Shown: positions 35,216-48,312, counted from the first letter of the stretch. The stretch: DNA of 64,000 nucleotides from Heterobilharzia americana (GCA_944470555.2 OX104134.1:16409248-16473247); one strand, 5' to 3'. Program-made: numbers and translations. Notes: generated by a model from the sequence alone, not told the origin.

Positions 35216-35382
35216 GGTGGATTGTGGAATATCATAGATATTTAGTTGCCAGACCAAGTTCATGTCAAGTATTTGTGAAGAACAACAAGGGAATATTAAG
35301 AAGCAATACTGAGACCAATTATTTCAGAAGCAAGTCGATAGGAGCATCGGGAGTGTACATTATGCATCTTAGCACTCGATAG
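35216..35382 (+). other. Candidate terminal exon
   Basis: After an acceptor-like TGTACTTCGTAG, the frame reads WIVEYHRYLVARPSSCQVFV and on to a TAG stop at 35382. It would complete a split Arg codon with the exon candidate ending at 34955. The peptide is basic, with no recognisable domain. It could be the end of an unknown gene or an old pseudogene. Confidence 0.25.
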
Positions 35383-35385
35383 TGA

Positions 35386-36254
35386 GGTGCATATAATAAC
35401 ATGAGGCAGCTAAAGTTTTTCAGCGGTTTAAACCTGCGTCACTTGGTACTGAGCTCGAAAATTTCAACACTTAGCTATTCAGGAAGCCTAATAGATTCTT
35501 ACCTTGATGAATATTCACTTATATGATATTTCATCATATTGTCCAATTCGTTATTTAAAGTCGATTACATTTCCCTAAATTTATAAGAAAACTAAGCAGC
35601 ACACACTAATAGTAGCAACTCCTAATTTTTAGGCTATAACTTCTTATCCTATGCGATTATCGAACCTTAAAAGCGAACCTGTTACTTTTCATGATTGGAG
35701 TGAGCAGCTCTTGGGTTAGTGGCTTGGTGATTTGATGACCACGCTGTTAGATTCTACTTGCAACTGCTCCATAACTTCATTTGGCTATTATTATGGATTT
35801 TGAATAATCTTCAGTATTCATAAACAGTTTTACTTGATGATGAAAAAATTATTTCGTTTTTACTTGCATTGCTTTACTTGTTATCATAAGAGAAAACTGC
35901 TTTTACACATTGAACAAATCATACATTTTCGCTTAAAATTATGCATACAAACAATTTTAGAGCTTAGTGGATAAAACCTTGGTATACAGTCTCTCCAGTG
36001 AACTATTTGTTTTGATTTTTGTAGGTTAATTTTGGTCACTTAAACTTTATATCTGAATGGAATAGCAACCGACAACCAACTCTTATTTCGTAAGTTGAAA
36101 TAAACTTATTCAAAAACGATCTGACAGGTCTGCATGCCTTTTGTAAGCACAAGAGGGGAAAATATATTTTTTAAAAATATTTCTTGAGCAAATATAATGC
36201 TATTTTGTGAAACACATTCACAGTCAATTTTAAGGTGTGTGGGGATTTATTAGC
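35386..36254. other. AT-rich stretch with nothing recognised
   Basis: About 0.9 kb, no motif or repeat seen. Confidence 0.5.
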
Positions 36255-36565
36255 TGATTTCAGGTTGGTATTCATCATAAATTAACATCAACTGAAGGAC
36301 CATTGAAATCCTGGGTGGGCTAGATAGCTGATTCGTTTTAGTTAGAGACTTGCTAGCAGTGGGCACTGATAACCCAACCAGGGCTCGATCCCATAACCTT
36401 CAGGTTCCACAGTCAGCTGTTATCACTGAGCCACTGAATTTTAACCCAGACGTCAATATTTCTTACTTCTGTCAGCTTAAGATATAGCGCTACCTCCATC
36501 CGATGCCACAGCTGAGTAACTGTCCTCACAGTCACTTTGAAACATGATACTGAACAGTACCGAAG
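36255..36565 (-). mobile_element. SINE family S1, diverged copy
   Basis: On minus, GAGGACAGTTACTCAGC and GCGCTATATCTTAAGCTGAC match the S1 5' extension. CAGTGGCTCAGTGATAACAG and a B-box-like GGGATCGAGCCC match the tRNA-like part, and CCCAGGATTTCAATGGTCC matches the tail. More diverged than the copy at 21981. Confidence 0.72.
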
Positions 36566-38249
36566 TGAACGGAGAGAGATTTTGAAAAATAGCTTGCAGT
36601 GCCTGAGGCGTTGACAGTCATTCAATAGGTCACTATATATTCAATAATAATATCCACTTTATTCCAGGCAATAACTTGTTGTACAGTGTGAAATTCACGG
36701 AGTGATATATCAACACATTTACTTCTAGGAAAAGATTTTCAAACTGAATAATCGTGACAGTTAAACATTGTTATCAATAACAGTGTGAATGGCAGTAATG
36801 TAAAATAACCAGTACTTTTAGGTCATCATCTAGTTTGTATGTTGTTGTATGTGGGTTGGACAGAAAAGCACACAGAAATTTGGTGGGGGAGGTTTATTCG
36901 TTCAATAGTAAATTAGCTATTCAGGCAACGTGATTCTGTGATAACTATATAATGCACTATTGTGTGTTCAGAGGCTAACTGCCGCCTACAGTGATATTTC
37001 CTCGTTGTATTATTGTTAACCCATTTAACAATAGGTTGAAGACAGTAAGATGATTTCACATTCCATTTAACAAGATTGACTAGAAGTTCAACATCAAAAT
37101 ACGCGTATTTTGATGAATTTGTATATGAATACTCAAGTTTCAGTCATAAAGTTTCAGCTATAATTATTTTCTTATGGTCTCAAAACAACCCGTACAGAAG
37201 TTTACAGACTACCTGAAAGTACAACAAACTATGGTTGCTCTACACGGACATTCATTTTCTAATAGAAAAAGGTCCAAATCCGAGTTTCTAGGAAGCATTT
37301 CCACAAAATGAATTTCAATCAGCTAATTTAAGTTTGATGGTAATTAGTCTTTTTATTCTGTTGAATCAGGATGCAGTACCACTCTCTTTAGGCGTTATTT
37401 ACAAAAATCTTTTCCTAATTGCCTACAGTTATCACTTGAAAAATCATCAAAAATGGTTATCTAGTTGTTTTCGTTCACTTTGGAGATTTAGAGAGGTTAT
37501 ATCAGTCAACTACTGAAAGTCATTTACTTGATTAAAAGTGGAAAATATGCAGTCAGTTAATGTAGATACCTCTGTTGTCGGAAGTGACCTAACATCACTA
37601 CATTTGACCTCAGTTTGTGGGACGGTTTGTTTTGAAAGGGAAAGTGGTTCACCACTCTCAGTATATTACGGTTTTTAGGGAAAAGACAGTAGAGTAATAA
37701 GCAAGAAAGAATCCAAAACATCTTATTATCTACTTCACGATGTGGAAAAAATCTGATTCTGATTTCTGGATAAAACATCACTCTGGTTATATTTTATCAG
37801 TTTTATCAAATTTTTCACAAACGAATAAAAAAGGAATGAGATAGTTTCAAATTAGCTATAATTAGGCAACTTTTTGTCATTTGGTTATAGTGAGAACTGT
37901 GAGGTGCATATTTTCCTAGACAGATCATAACCGACTAGAAAACACACAGATAACATTACCATTAGTGTTGTGACTAAAATAAACATCCCATTCGAAAGCC
38001 ACCAGGATATCAAAGTTTATAAGAAAAATGATGAGATCACTTTAAATGCCTAATTAAAACAGTGTTCTTAAACTTATTTGACCTCAGTACTTCACTACTT
38101 TGGATAAATGTATGCTTAAATTACTAACTAGGTTGCAATGATTGGCGTCCTCTTCTTCGGTTTTTTCCTGTGGTGAGGAAATGCATTGAAATGCAAGCTT
38201 CTTGATGAGCAAATTTTCTTTGGCAAAGCGTAAAAAAATTTAAAAGGTA
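36566..38249. other. AT-rich stretch with nothing recognised
   Basis: About 1.7 kb. The open frames 37334-37516 (plus) and 37781-37557 (minus) carry no known motif. Confidence 0.5.
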
Positions 38250-38632
38250 TAAATCATTTGTGGTCGCTAGCAACGCTCTACGCGAACCTCACAGTGGCGA
38301 ATATGAATTCCATGCCTTATCGCAAGTATGTTATTTGAAACCGTGTAACCATTGCCACTTAGTCTGGTTGTATGGTGATTTAAAAGTTTGTACAATACCA
38401 GTAGAATGTATTGAGATGAGATTTATACTTGTTGGTAATCACTAGCAAAGTTATATTAACCAGTGAATCATTTTGTTGTCAGCTATTGGGAAAAGTCCAC
38501 ACTCCTGAAGTTTTGAAAACATTTGGTAATATTTCGTGTGTTTTCGCACTATTTTCTGTTGTCGACAAAAATCCAAATAAACAACAGCAGTATCCTCTTC
38601 GTACCTATAAAAAAGTTTCCAAGATCGTTTAG
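38250..38632 (+). other. Pair of protein-like open frames, possible exon or decayed coding fragment
   Basis: The first frame (about 38245-38445) reads FVVASNALREPHSGEYEFHA and then CYLKPCNHCHLVWLYG. The Cys-x2-Cys spacing and surrounding residues vaguely resemble the first half of a C1 zinc-binding domain, but the leading His is absent and the second half is missing. The second frame (38429-38632) is in a different register and reads VILTSESFCCQLLGKVHTPE and on to KVSKIV. Together they might be one frameshifted coding segment or two unrelated frames. No firm family assignment. Confidence 0.25.
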
Positions 38633-41600
38633 ATTATAAAGCAAACTTGGTGACATTAAGACCTACGCAAACAACCTTCACTAACTGAGAAGTTATCAAT
38701 AACTGTCTAAGTTTTACTTTATGTAAACCCTCCTCTGAAAGTAGATGATGGTTAGACTGTTTCTTTATGGGCTGCATCAAGTCATGATATTTTGCTTCAA
38801 AATTCTTTACTTACTACAGAGACAGAGTGACTTGACATTTTGAGTCCATTTAAAGATACCAAACAGTGGGATCACTAACTAGCCGGGTTTTTTTTACTAG
38901 GTTATTCTCTTTGCTACAGTTACGCACGTGCTTAACTTCATCCTTGGTTGAACTGTTTTGGAAATGAAGACTAGAGAAACGGTTATCGTTCACTAGAATT
39001 AAAGTACCTGTATGAAGTAACAGCTGTATAGCATCAAATTACCTCTTCTTAACTTTTCTTAGTGATAAAAGGTACTTTCCGCTTACCAGCGGAATCTGCA
39101 GAACAAAGTATTGCGCTTGAAAAAACTCTTTGATATTCAGGGCAAATTAATCTCCGAACTGCTGAAATTTTGGTTTGAAAACTTCTTTATTTAGTAAATT
39201 TATTTACTGTTATGCAAAACTCAGTGATAAAAATGTCCTTACACCAAAAAATAACCATCAATTTTTTTACTCGGTAACAAGCTTTTTCTAACCTGTTCAA
39301 AGTCGATTCTCTTGTCCAAAAATTCAATACTTGCCATCATTGTTCACATTGTTATAAGAATCATTTTAACTTCATGAATCTGACTCATGGAGTTGAAGGA
39401 ATTATTGTTGATACTAGTTGTACACTTTGGAAAGACTTTAGCAGTTGACAGTAGTTTCAACTGGAAGCCATCATTCATATTCATTGAGTAAGATAAAATT
39501 CATACTATCTTGTGTTTATTTTACGATAACTGAAATTCAATGTATAATCAGATAATGCACATCGATATATTACCTCACTGTGCTTCACATTAAGTGCAAT
39601 AAGTGACTTCTAACCTTCTGCATTACTGATCCTATTCTCCTGAGTAAAGTCCCATCCACAAATTTCAGTTAGCACTTATAACAAAATCGTAAATTACTAA
39701 AATTCCCAGATATGATTGGCTACAAATCTTTCTGTCTATTAGTTTACTAAATTTTGTTCAAACAAACCTAAACTAAATAATGGAAAGGGGGTATTAAATG
39801 TTGTTCAATGTATTTTTGTCATTTCCAACGTATTCCACTGACAAAGTGAAGCAAAATAATCAACTGAAATGAAGTGGATAATTGATAGTGTATTGAAGGG
39901 AAATGACATTGTGATGATTTGCTGCTGGAATGGTGACAGCTACTTATAATACTGCATATAAGTAGTATGTATAGCAAAGCTGAAAAAGGTAATCAACTAC
40001 TAGTGAGAAATCAGGTAAAAAAAAACACTATTGCATGGAAAATAGCGCAAGAACTGTTAAGAATAGCATACAGAGAAGGAGGTAATTTGCAAATACATAA
40101 ATTATCGTCAGATATAGTAATTATTCTATCAACTATTGTATTGGGTTTTCATTTTACTTGGACATACACGATTTGTAGGCCAGTGTTTCACTGTTGCGAG
40201 TGAAGAGAATGGAATATGTTATTTGCAGGCGAAAGAAATAATGTCCTCTGAAGTCAGGTCATACGGACTATTTTTTTAAATCCCTGCTAATTTGCCTTAG
40301 GTAGTAGTGTAAGATCAGATTTAACAAAGAACGTAGTTAGTCTGGAAAGTTGGGAAATAATTTCAATAATGCATAAGTAGAGGAAGAAAGCCAGGAAAAC
40401 TTAAGAATAGCTGAGAACCCATCTCCAAATTTTTTCATTTAACTATGGAAACCGTAGACTGAATTTCATATGGTTTCTGTTCCCAACTTTGCAGAGTCTG
40501 AGAAGCTAACTTCGTACTAGGGATTTGCCAGCCACATCAGCCTACAGCCTGAAAATTGATTATCCACACCAGATTCATTGCTTCAAACAACAAAATGTTG
40601 CTCGTTGGGCTGCTGGGTCAGCAGATTTACCAGAAGGGATATATATGTATTCGTTCTGAGAACAAATATGTTGACAGAGACTGGTTGTTTCGGCTAATCA
40701 AAATACTCATCAGAAACTTAAGCGTATGAAGAAATAATGACTAGTCGCTGTTACATAAGAGATGAGATGGCTGAAGTGGAAGCCAGCTTTGGACCTTAAT
40801 CGTCACCGCCATTACAAAAGGGTTTAGTTTCATCCATCCAAAGATTCCTAACTAGAAGTAGGTACTCATTGTTATCGCCTGGTACATCTCATTAAAGGGA
40901 GTTTAAGGGAGACATCGTAGCATCCAAATGAAGAGGCTATGAAACAACACCTAATAATCAAGTCATTGAGGCAGGATAACTGGTAAGAAATCGTATCATA
41001 AGTCACAGTGGTTTGGCTGAAGAAATTTTAATCGAAAAAGAACTTTTGAACTTTTCAGCGTTTAGAACGATGTATGAGTTCGAGACATTCAGTTATATCA
41101 ACCAAAGTGGAGTCAATCAACAGATTTCATATTCAGTTGAAGTGAAGCGAAATTATATCTAGTACTCACCATAGTAATCAAACTGTTTATTGTGGATAAA
41201 CTGCAGAACTTTTTGAAGATAATGTGACTATTTATAATTCCATAATCTGCTCTGACGAACTGTGTCGTGTCTTAGCTTTTCCCTTAGCCGCCTGAATACA
41301 AAATGTACAAAACGTGGTCATAATAATGTTACATTTTCAGTGAAGTTGTGTGAAAACTTCAGGTTAGGGAATTTAATAGTGTTGTCTTTATGAAACCTTC
41401 CTGCATTGCTGCTCAGTTCAATCATCTAAAAAACTTATCTGGAATATGGATTAAAAATTGACTTTTCTAACTATAAATAACCTTTTTAAGCAAACTTTAA
41501 AATTTTTAATGAATTTTTACTTCCGGAACAGTGTTTTATAGTTTTTGTCAAGAATGTAACTTCACAACTCCTGTAATACTCTAATCTTAATCTGAGAAAA

Positions 41601-44600
41601 GATTTAATCTCAAAGTGAGATGAATAAAAAACTACTGAGAATCAAAACAGTCGTTGCTCTACTCTTGACATAGATTGGTAATTCTGGGAAAATTTTCCGC
41701 ATGGTTGCATATGAAGGCCATTTATTCTGCTTCTTTTTTCTGAATTCATTATCAGTGTTGATTTTGATAGATGAGATCATGATGTGATACAAGTTTCATT
41801 CAATACTTTTGATTTGATGTATCAAGTCTTCTTACTCGTTGAGAGATACAAGTTCTGATTTAATTTATCGTAGAGAAAAGCTGAAATCAGGGAGGAAGAT
41901 CTCTCCAGATAAGAACGTTTTTCAAATGACAGTATTGTTTTTAATTGAAATACATGAAGCTTTATATACTGTGATTTCTTCATATTCACTTCTATAAAAT
42001 CTAAAGCTTTTACCTTTTGCATCAAAGACTTCAGGCTGCATTGTCTTCCCTATTAAGTATCATCTGAAGTGATTTCTCTCACTGTGGTTGCAAGACATGT
42101 AATTGAAAAGCTTGCCCGTATTCTTTCAATATCTAGTCGTTATCGATAGAAGGCAGTAGGTGAATGAAACCAGAGATATTTCACCTGACTTATGAAAGTA
42201 GAATTATCTTTTATTTTTCTCTGAAGCATTATTGTCTACTCTGACTGAATAAAATCTCATATCTAATTACATCTATAAATACGATTAAGATGATATCAGT
42301 TTGAAAGTTTTCAATCAAAAATGTTTTGTAAATGGATGTTTTTGAGGTAACCGAATAAACATGAACGCATACAACTGAATGCAAGTGTTTGCACAAAAGT
42401 GCAAATTGTATCAAATGTCTAGGTTTTAATCAATTGTCAGCTCTGAGTCAATAATAACTAATTGGCACACGTTCAGTATAATAGAGGTGTTAGGATATTG
42501 TTTATAAGAAAGGACATCATAAAATTACACAGACAGATGAAGTCTAGCTGCCTATTAAACTTAACAAAACGCTCTTTCGTTTGTAATAGTAGGTTAAAAT
42601 ATGTTGCTGTTCAGTGAATTCTTATACATTTTCACTATAATTTGTCAAAATATGTATAATCTTTTAAACTTTACCGAGGCTGATTAAAACATGCCTTCGG
42701 CTTTCCTTGATACCTTTGGTGTAATACAAACTTGAACAAAGCAATCTAAAATTAAACAGCTAAGTGTTACGGTGTGTCTGAAGAAAGCATTAAATCTTTA
42801 TCACAATACTTTATAAATTTGGTTCCATCAGTGTTATGCGGTACTGAGAAGTGCTGGTTACCAGTTGAATGACGACTTCTAACGCAAACGCAATTCTGTA
42901 GGGAATAATTATTAACTTTAGGGCGTCAAACTGACAATAAGGTTTAAGCACTGACTTAATGTGTACTATTAAAACTATTCGTCATATCTAGGTATTCGGA
43001 CTCATTTCTTTGGATCATAAAGCATTGGATTGTGAGGTAGCTTCGGGACTCGAAACTTTGAAGTAGGAACCCACACTATTCATTCAACAAGTCAGGATCC
43101 TTTTTCTTATCGAATCATTGTTTTGTCATACATTAACTCTAGTTGATTGCACTAGAGGCGGAAATGTATAAATTGCAGTTGTGGAAGTTCATGCATAATC
43201 CAAGGTAACGGGAAAGTCAGAAGAGCGAAACGGGTCGTGAGTACTATAGGAAAGCACATTTTATATCAATGCTACAATAAATGACTATTTCTGAACTCAT
43301 TATTTTAGCGGATACAGTGTCTGTACATTTTTAAATAAGAACATACATTCATACTTTCAGCTGGTCATTCTGTAGGTATAACATAAATGTCGTCGGACTA
43401 ATGCAAAAGTTGAACAGATAGGTATAAGTGAATGACGATTAGAAATTTATCTTTCCATTTTAATAATAAACAAAGGAGAAATTCAGTTAATTAAAATAAA
43501 ACACATACCCACCTTACTAGTTTGTGTTTCATATTTACTACCAATATCTTCATTAATGTGGATAACATGTACTTGAAATGAAGCGATCATTGTAATTTAG
43601 AATGGGAGTTATCTTTGAAATGATAATGAAAAGCTAGGAAAATCAGTGGTCTTTGTTCGACATAGTGTATGTAAATTCACAGTGTATATTTTGCATATTT
43701 TCCAGTTAGACAATACGAGAAATATTCTAATGATTATGAGATTTCCTACACTGTTTTATACTACTCATAAGTAACAAGCAATTTTGAAGTGAGATTTAAG
43801 TTTAGTAAAGAATTTTCGTGTAAAAAAGTACTTGAATATATTGTAAGTTTTATTCACTGTCGACTTCGAATATTGAGGTGTACTGATGGCGTTTCTAATT
43901 TCTTAGTATAATGGTTTGAGACAATTAAACAAATTATCCACTTTGACAAAATCTGCTTACATTCACCAATCGTCAGTTGCATATAAACATCATCCAAACA
44001 CATTTTCATTTACGATAGCTGCGTAAATATATTTTAAAATGTTTCATTATTTCATATAAAATATGCCAAGATCTTTAAAATGACCGTGCATCTTTTGGAA
44101 TGTGAAAAGCATGTTATTAATATGACTATTTTTAGGACTAAAAATATTGTTTAAACAAACTTTAGGAGAAATTACCGTGAAACTACACAGCTAAATTCGT
44201 CTCTCTTGTACTCCCAATTACATCACTAAAGTAAAATATACCAGTTTTAGGTATTAGACAAGATGTAAGAATCTTTAACAGCTAAGAAGGATGTCGAAAG
44301 CTGATTCATCAGTAACATCCGCAAGGCAAAAGTGCATGGGATATACTGCGAAGTCCTTAAAATGAACGATGACACTAAACCTATATTATTTAGAAAGAGA
44401 CTGATTGAGTGAAGTATATTTCTTTTCAATTAGGTCTTCATCTTGGGCTCTACAATAATAGATCGGTTTGCAATTTAATCAAATTACCAATCACGTGGTG
44501 TTTCGGAAATAATGATGTAAATAATCAATAGGGTTACTAAAATAGGAAATATGAATATTGATAGAAACAAGAAGGGGAAGAAGTGCACAAAATAAACCTA

Positions 44601-44609
44601 GAAGTTACA
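38633..44609. other. Long AT-rich stretch with no recognised gene
   Basis: About 6 kb. The frame at 39967-40203 (MYSKAEKGNQLLVRNQVKKN, with a C-terminal hydrophobic segment) is the most protein-like, but it has no known domain. A faint YGTEKCW-like peptide near 42840 is discussed among the rejected items. No repeat family was recognised. Confidence 0.4.
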
Positions 44610-44946
44610 TCACGTTGACGGCCACGGTAATGAAAGTGGTTGAACAAACTTCTTTTGGATACAAAGGCTAGGTTTGTAAAGGTGGATTGCAATCGCCTCT
44701 GCTATGTGAAGTAGCCGAGTGCATAATCGATGAGGTAAATTAATTGGAATCTGATGGATAATTTTGAAGGCTTTTCCAGTAACCACCTAATGTCCTGTGT
44801 CAACTAAGTGTGCAAGTATGGGGCTCTTTATAGTTCTAATTTGTCCCTTGTTCAACCATGATGGGTGGTGCTCAGAAATTCGACGATGGAACTGCCTCAT
44901 TGTACGCCCAATGTAACTCGCTCCACAGGAGCGAGTGAAACAAATA
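44610..44946 (-). pseudogene. Penelope-like element remnant 2: GIY-YIG endonuclease domain, one in-frame stop
   Basis: A single minus-strand frame reads CGASYIGRTMRQFHRRISEH, the GIY-YIG core (here SYIG) followed by the conserved R and EH. It continues through PILAHLVDTGH, a stop codon, then FKIIHQIP and LHIAEAIAIHLYKPSLC, and ends QPLSLPW before its stop. The AEAxxI and LN/KP blocks are typical of the Penelope endonuclease C-terminus. The unbroken register with only one stop (about 44778) shows it is younger than the other two remnants. No RT portion was found upstream. Confidence 0.75.
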
Positions 44947-46476
44947 CAAAAATTTCTCTCAGTCTGATGTACATTCTCTATAATGATGACTTGAGAATAT
45001 ACTAGACTTATCTCTTCGTTAAGCCGTCACGGGAAAAATACACAGTACGGTATCAACAGCTTTACTCAGAGCAGAAGCGCTGCTGCAGCTCTTAGTGAAA
45101 CTGCTTTGTATATTGAAAAAGTATGAATAGTTATATGTAAGAACCTAAGCAGCCAAAGAATAGGCACATCAGTTGAGATAACTAAAACTATAAGTTGTTC
45201 AACTCTAATAGTGCAAGTTTTATTTAAACATGTTTTGACAGACAAGCTATCTTATAAATAAAACTGATTAGTATTTTTTTATAAAATAGTATGTGACTCG
45301 TAAGTTTTGGCACTGAAAATATTTGAACTTTGGCAGTGACTTCACATTCCGTAAAACATCCTTTCAGGTCAAATATCTATCATTAATGACGCACACATAC
45401 ATTCATATTTATCGGAATTATTTAAACTAGCCTTTCAGTACTAACGGTTTGACCAGATCATCCCATGTTTGTTTTTCAAAGTCTAGCACAGAGTGCAAAC
45501 ATAACACCAGTCTTTGTCAGTATAGTTGCAAACTTCTTATCTGTCTCTGTACATGGTCACTGTCTACATGGTAAAGTAGTGCTTCATAATGCATAAATGA
45601 TATCATTTATTTTGTCGTGTAATACATTTCAAATCATCAATTTAATGCACTGAAAATACGGTGAATATTAAAAAAATTAAGTTCTCAGAGAACTTAAGGA
45701 ACATCCATGTTGGTTTAGTGTTCTCTGAGCTTTGGCACTTTGTCGTGGACGTCGCACAGTACCAGGGTACGTACCAGAGAGTTATAACTGAAGGTTGTGA
45801 CGTAAAATATCTTTGATGTAACTCTGATGGACTGCTTAAACTTTGAGTTACAGAGATTTTTCCATCAAATTTATCTCATAAAATCTGTACCTTCTAATTT
45901 GTTGCATCTACATAAATATGTCTTTTAAACGAGTTAAATACTCTTACGAGATTTTAAAATAGTTCCAAACTGTCGTTTTTCAAGCTAATAGCGCAAGAGA
46001 GAATAAATGACACGCTGGTAAGAGATTGGTTTATAGATGTAAAGGAATACGGCATATCAATGTTCTTTGGAAAGTTATTTCCAACTGCAGATTTTAGTAT
46101 TGGCTGAATAAACTACCACCACCAAAAGCATGCTCGATATCCAGTCCAAACCAGATGCTGATGTAATACCACGTACTTGTTTCAAACTGTGGCTTTTATT
46201 ACTGTTATTATTAAAGTTATTCAAATACAATCATTATTTTGCTTAAGGATATTGCACAGGGAATTAATTTGTTGGACAGTTACATGCTGAGAATTCCATG
46301 CTGTACGATAAGTCTGTTTTGGGATAAAACTGTTATTGCTATTGATGAAAACACCTTAAAAGCAAATACTTCACTTCACAGGTCGATTGTATGTGGATTT
46401 TGTTTCTTCCACATGTCATCACTTTTTCACTGGGCATAAGATTATTTAGTTCCACAACCTGAAACTACGCTCGAAA
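44947..46476. other. AT-rich stretch, one 21-base palindrome
   Basis: About 1.5 kb without a gene. Apart from the palindrome at 45677-45697 nothing was recognised. Confidence 0.45.
45677..45697. repeat. Near-perfect 21-base palindrome
   Basis: TTAAGTTCTC, one spacer base, then GAGAACTTAA: ten-base arms. It could be a protein-binding site or a chance hairpin. Confidence 0.6.
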
Positions 46477-46871
46477 AGTTTACTAGTTCACTAGTTTACT
46501 AGCTGTTCATAAGCCCACACAAAGAGGGGGGGGGGTTGGGATGGCAATCCTACCCCATACAACCGATCCAATCCCCAAGGAAACATCAAAATACAAAAAA
46601 ATATCAAATACAAAATAACCTTACTCCTTGCTGGAATTGGAGAGACGAAATGATGCCAGTTGGTGAAAGTCTTCGACAAGCCAGCTGGAAGATATGTCTT
46701 CCCTTGATGAAAGCGAAATATGGAAGATATTAGGACTATCCAGATTGCAAGAGAGATGAGAAGGTATGGCACAGAAGTGCAAAGACTCTATGCGAAAGCA
46801 GGTGGAATGGAAGTGGACTCTCCAAATTGTCAACTGCATAGCCAACAATCCACTCCGATAGTATCTCCCAC

Positions 46872-47538
46872 ATGACAACCACCAGCACACTGAGTTTTCG
46901 AGTGACCATCATGATGTCACCAACAGCATCGAAAACTCTCTCTCATTCAAAGGCAACCGATCTCCTCAACAATCACAATCAGGATCAGCATCATCACAGC
47001 AAGATTCAAGTCGAAAGGAAGCAAAGTCACAATCATACAATGCTACGCTGCACTACACACGCTACACACCTACAAATAATGCAGACGAAGAGAAGAAGGA
47101 GGAATTCTGTAGAAAACTGCAATCAGTAATGGACTAGACTCCACACCAGATGGCGACATCAAAATTCATTCTAATGGGTGGAGTGACATGTCTCAATGAC
47201 AAACTCGGAGAGGACAACACAGGGAGAGAGAGAACTGATCATGTGTCGAGAAGCACTGGGTGAAATGCGGAATAAGAAAAGAAAGTTAACTGAACTGAAC
47301 TGAAGAATGAAACTACAAAGGACATCTTCACGTCAGCCAGTGAGTGATCATGACGAAATGGGAGACAGTGAGCAACGTGCCTGAAGGAACCGGTGTGGAA
47401 GAACACTGGAACTGTATGAAAATAGATGTGGAGGGGAACCTGCATAAGTGTATTAGGAAGGAAGAGGTGGATGCGAGACAAGGAATGGGTGTCGACGGAC
47501 ACATTGAAGCTGTTGGAGAAGGGAGAGGAAGATGGTGA
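46872..47538 (+). pseudogene. Endonuclease-linker remnant of the deleted RTE-A copy
   Basis: One frame carries YTPTNNADEEKKEEF (about 47060-47105), the YAPTN segment of APE endonucleases. A LNDKLGEDNTGRE block follows, corresponding to the GDxNAxxG region. Beyond the deletion junction (47275-47310) comes the linker peptide ETVSNVPEGTGVEEHWN (47356-47406). The NDLVIGG and NQID motifs present in copy 1 are absent. Stops and frame changes occur throughout. Confidence 0.7.
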
Positions 47539-47883
47539 AGCAGAAGATGAAGCAGTGCAGTGCAGTGCATCGCAGTGCATTGCAGGAATGCACTACGAAA
47601 AGAGGAAGTGAACACAACCTGTAAAACAACACATTGGACAAAGAGGTGTGGAGGAGTGTGCGGAAGGACAAAAGATACTTCTACAACACATTGGCAAGTG
47701 AAGCAGAACTGGCAGCAGGTAAGACAGCAAACACCTGACAACACTATATCCAATAACGAGGTTACTACCTAGGATGGGAGAGATCAACACACATGAAATC
47801 AATGAGAGGTAGTGAAGGAGACCTAATAACCAAGGCGAGAGGTGCAACAAAGGAAACGATAGGCTGACCACTCAAAAAAACCC

Positions 47884-48312
47884 TTGAATCGACGACTACC
47901 ACGACCAGCCGCAACAACAACAACAACAACAGCACCACCACCACCAGCAACTCGTCCAGAAACACCACCAGCAAGTGATGCCTATGTAGTGAAGACAGGA
48001 TACACCGCCACTGACGCCGATGATGATGATGACGATAATGATGGTGATGTACATCTAATGCCTTGTGACACAAACTCGAAGATCTACTGGTCAGAACTAA
48101 CAAGTTGGCTTCAGGGGCACGCAAGTCAGCGGAGCGAGATTGCACTTCCTTCAGGTGAAGGTACAGAAGACATAGGTGATGAAGATACCCAACCAACACA
48201 ACCACAACTGCAACCACCACCGCCACCACCAACAACAACAAAAACAACAAGCACCAATCACCATGAACGGGAGAAACACAAAGGAAGTTGTCTCATTCAC
48301 GTACCTGACTAG
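47884..48312 (+). pseudogene. RT remnant with microsatellite-encoded Thr/Pro/Asp tracts
   Basis: The 142-residue frame looks like a protein, but most of it is simple-sequence: CAA/CCA repeats (Thr, Pro), GAT repeats (Asp) and another CAA/CCA tract (48183-48250). The embedded blocks LMPCDTNSKIYWSELTSWLQ and HHEREKHKGSCLIHVPD match the out-of-frame RT region of the minus-strand copy at 17350-17570. It is RT-derived, read in a shifted frame, and should not be taken as a gene. Confidence 0.7.

Noticed and set aside
42820..42920. Faint YGTEKCW-like peptide resembling the YGCETW motif of non-LTR RTs
   Set aside because: Only about ten residues are similar and neighbouring blocks did not match; too weak to call.
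47328..48250. Minus-strand frames of 113-161 residues opposite the deleted RTE-A copy
   Set aside because: Antisense shadows of the element; similar shadows occur at every RTE-A copy (for example 19796-20314 plus).
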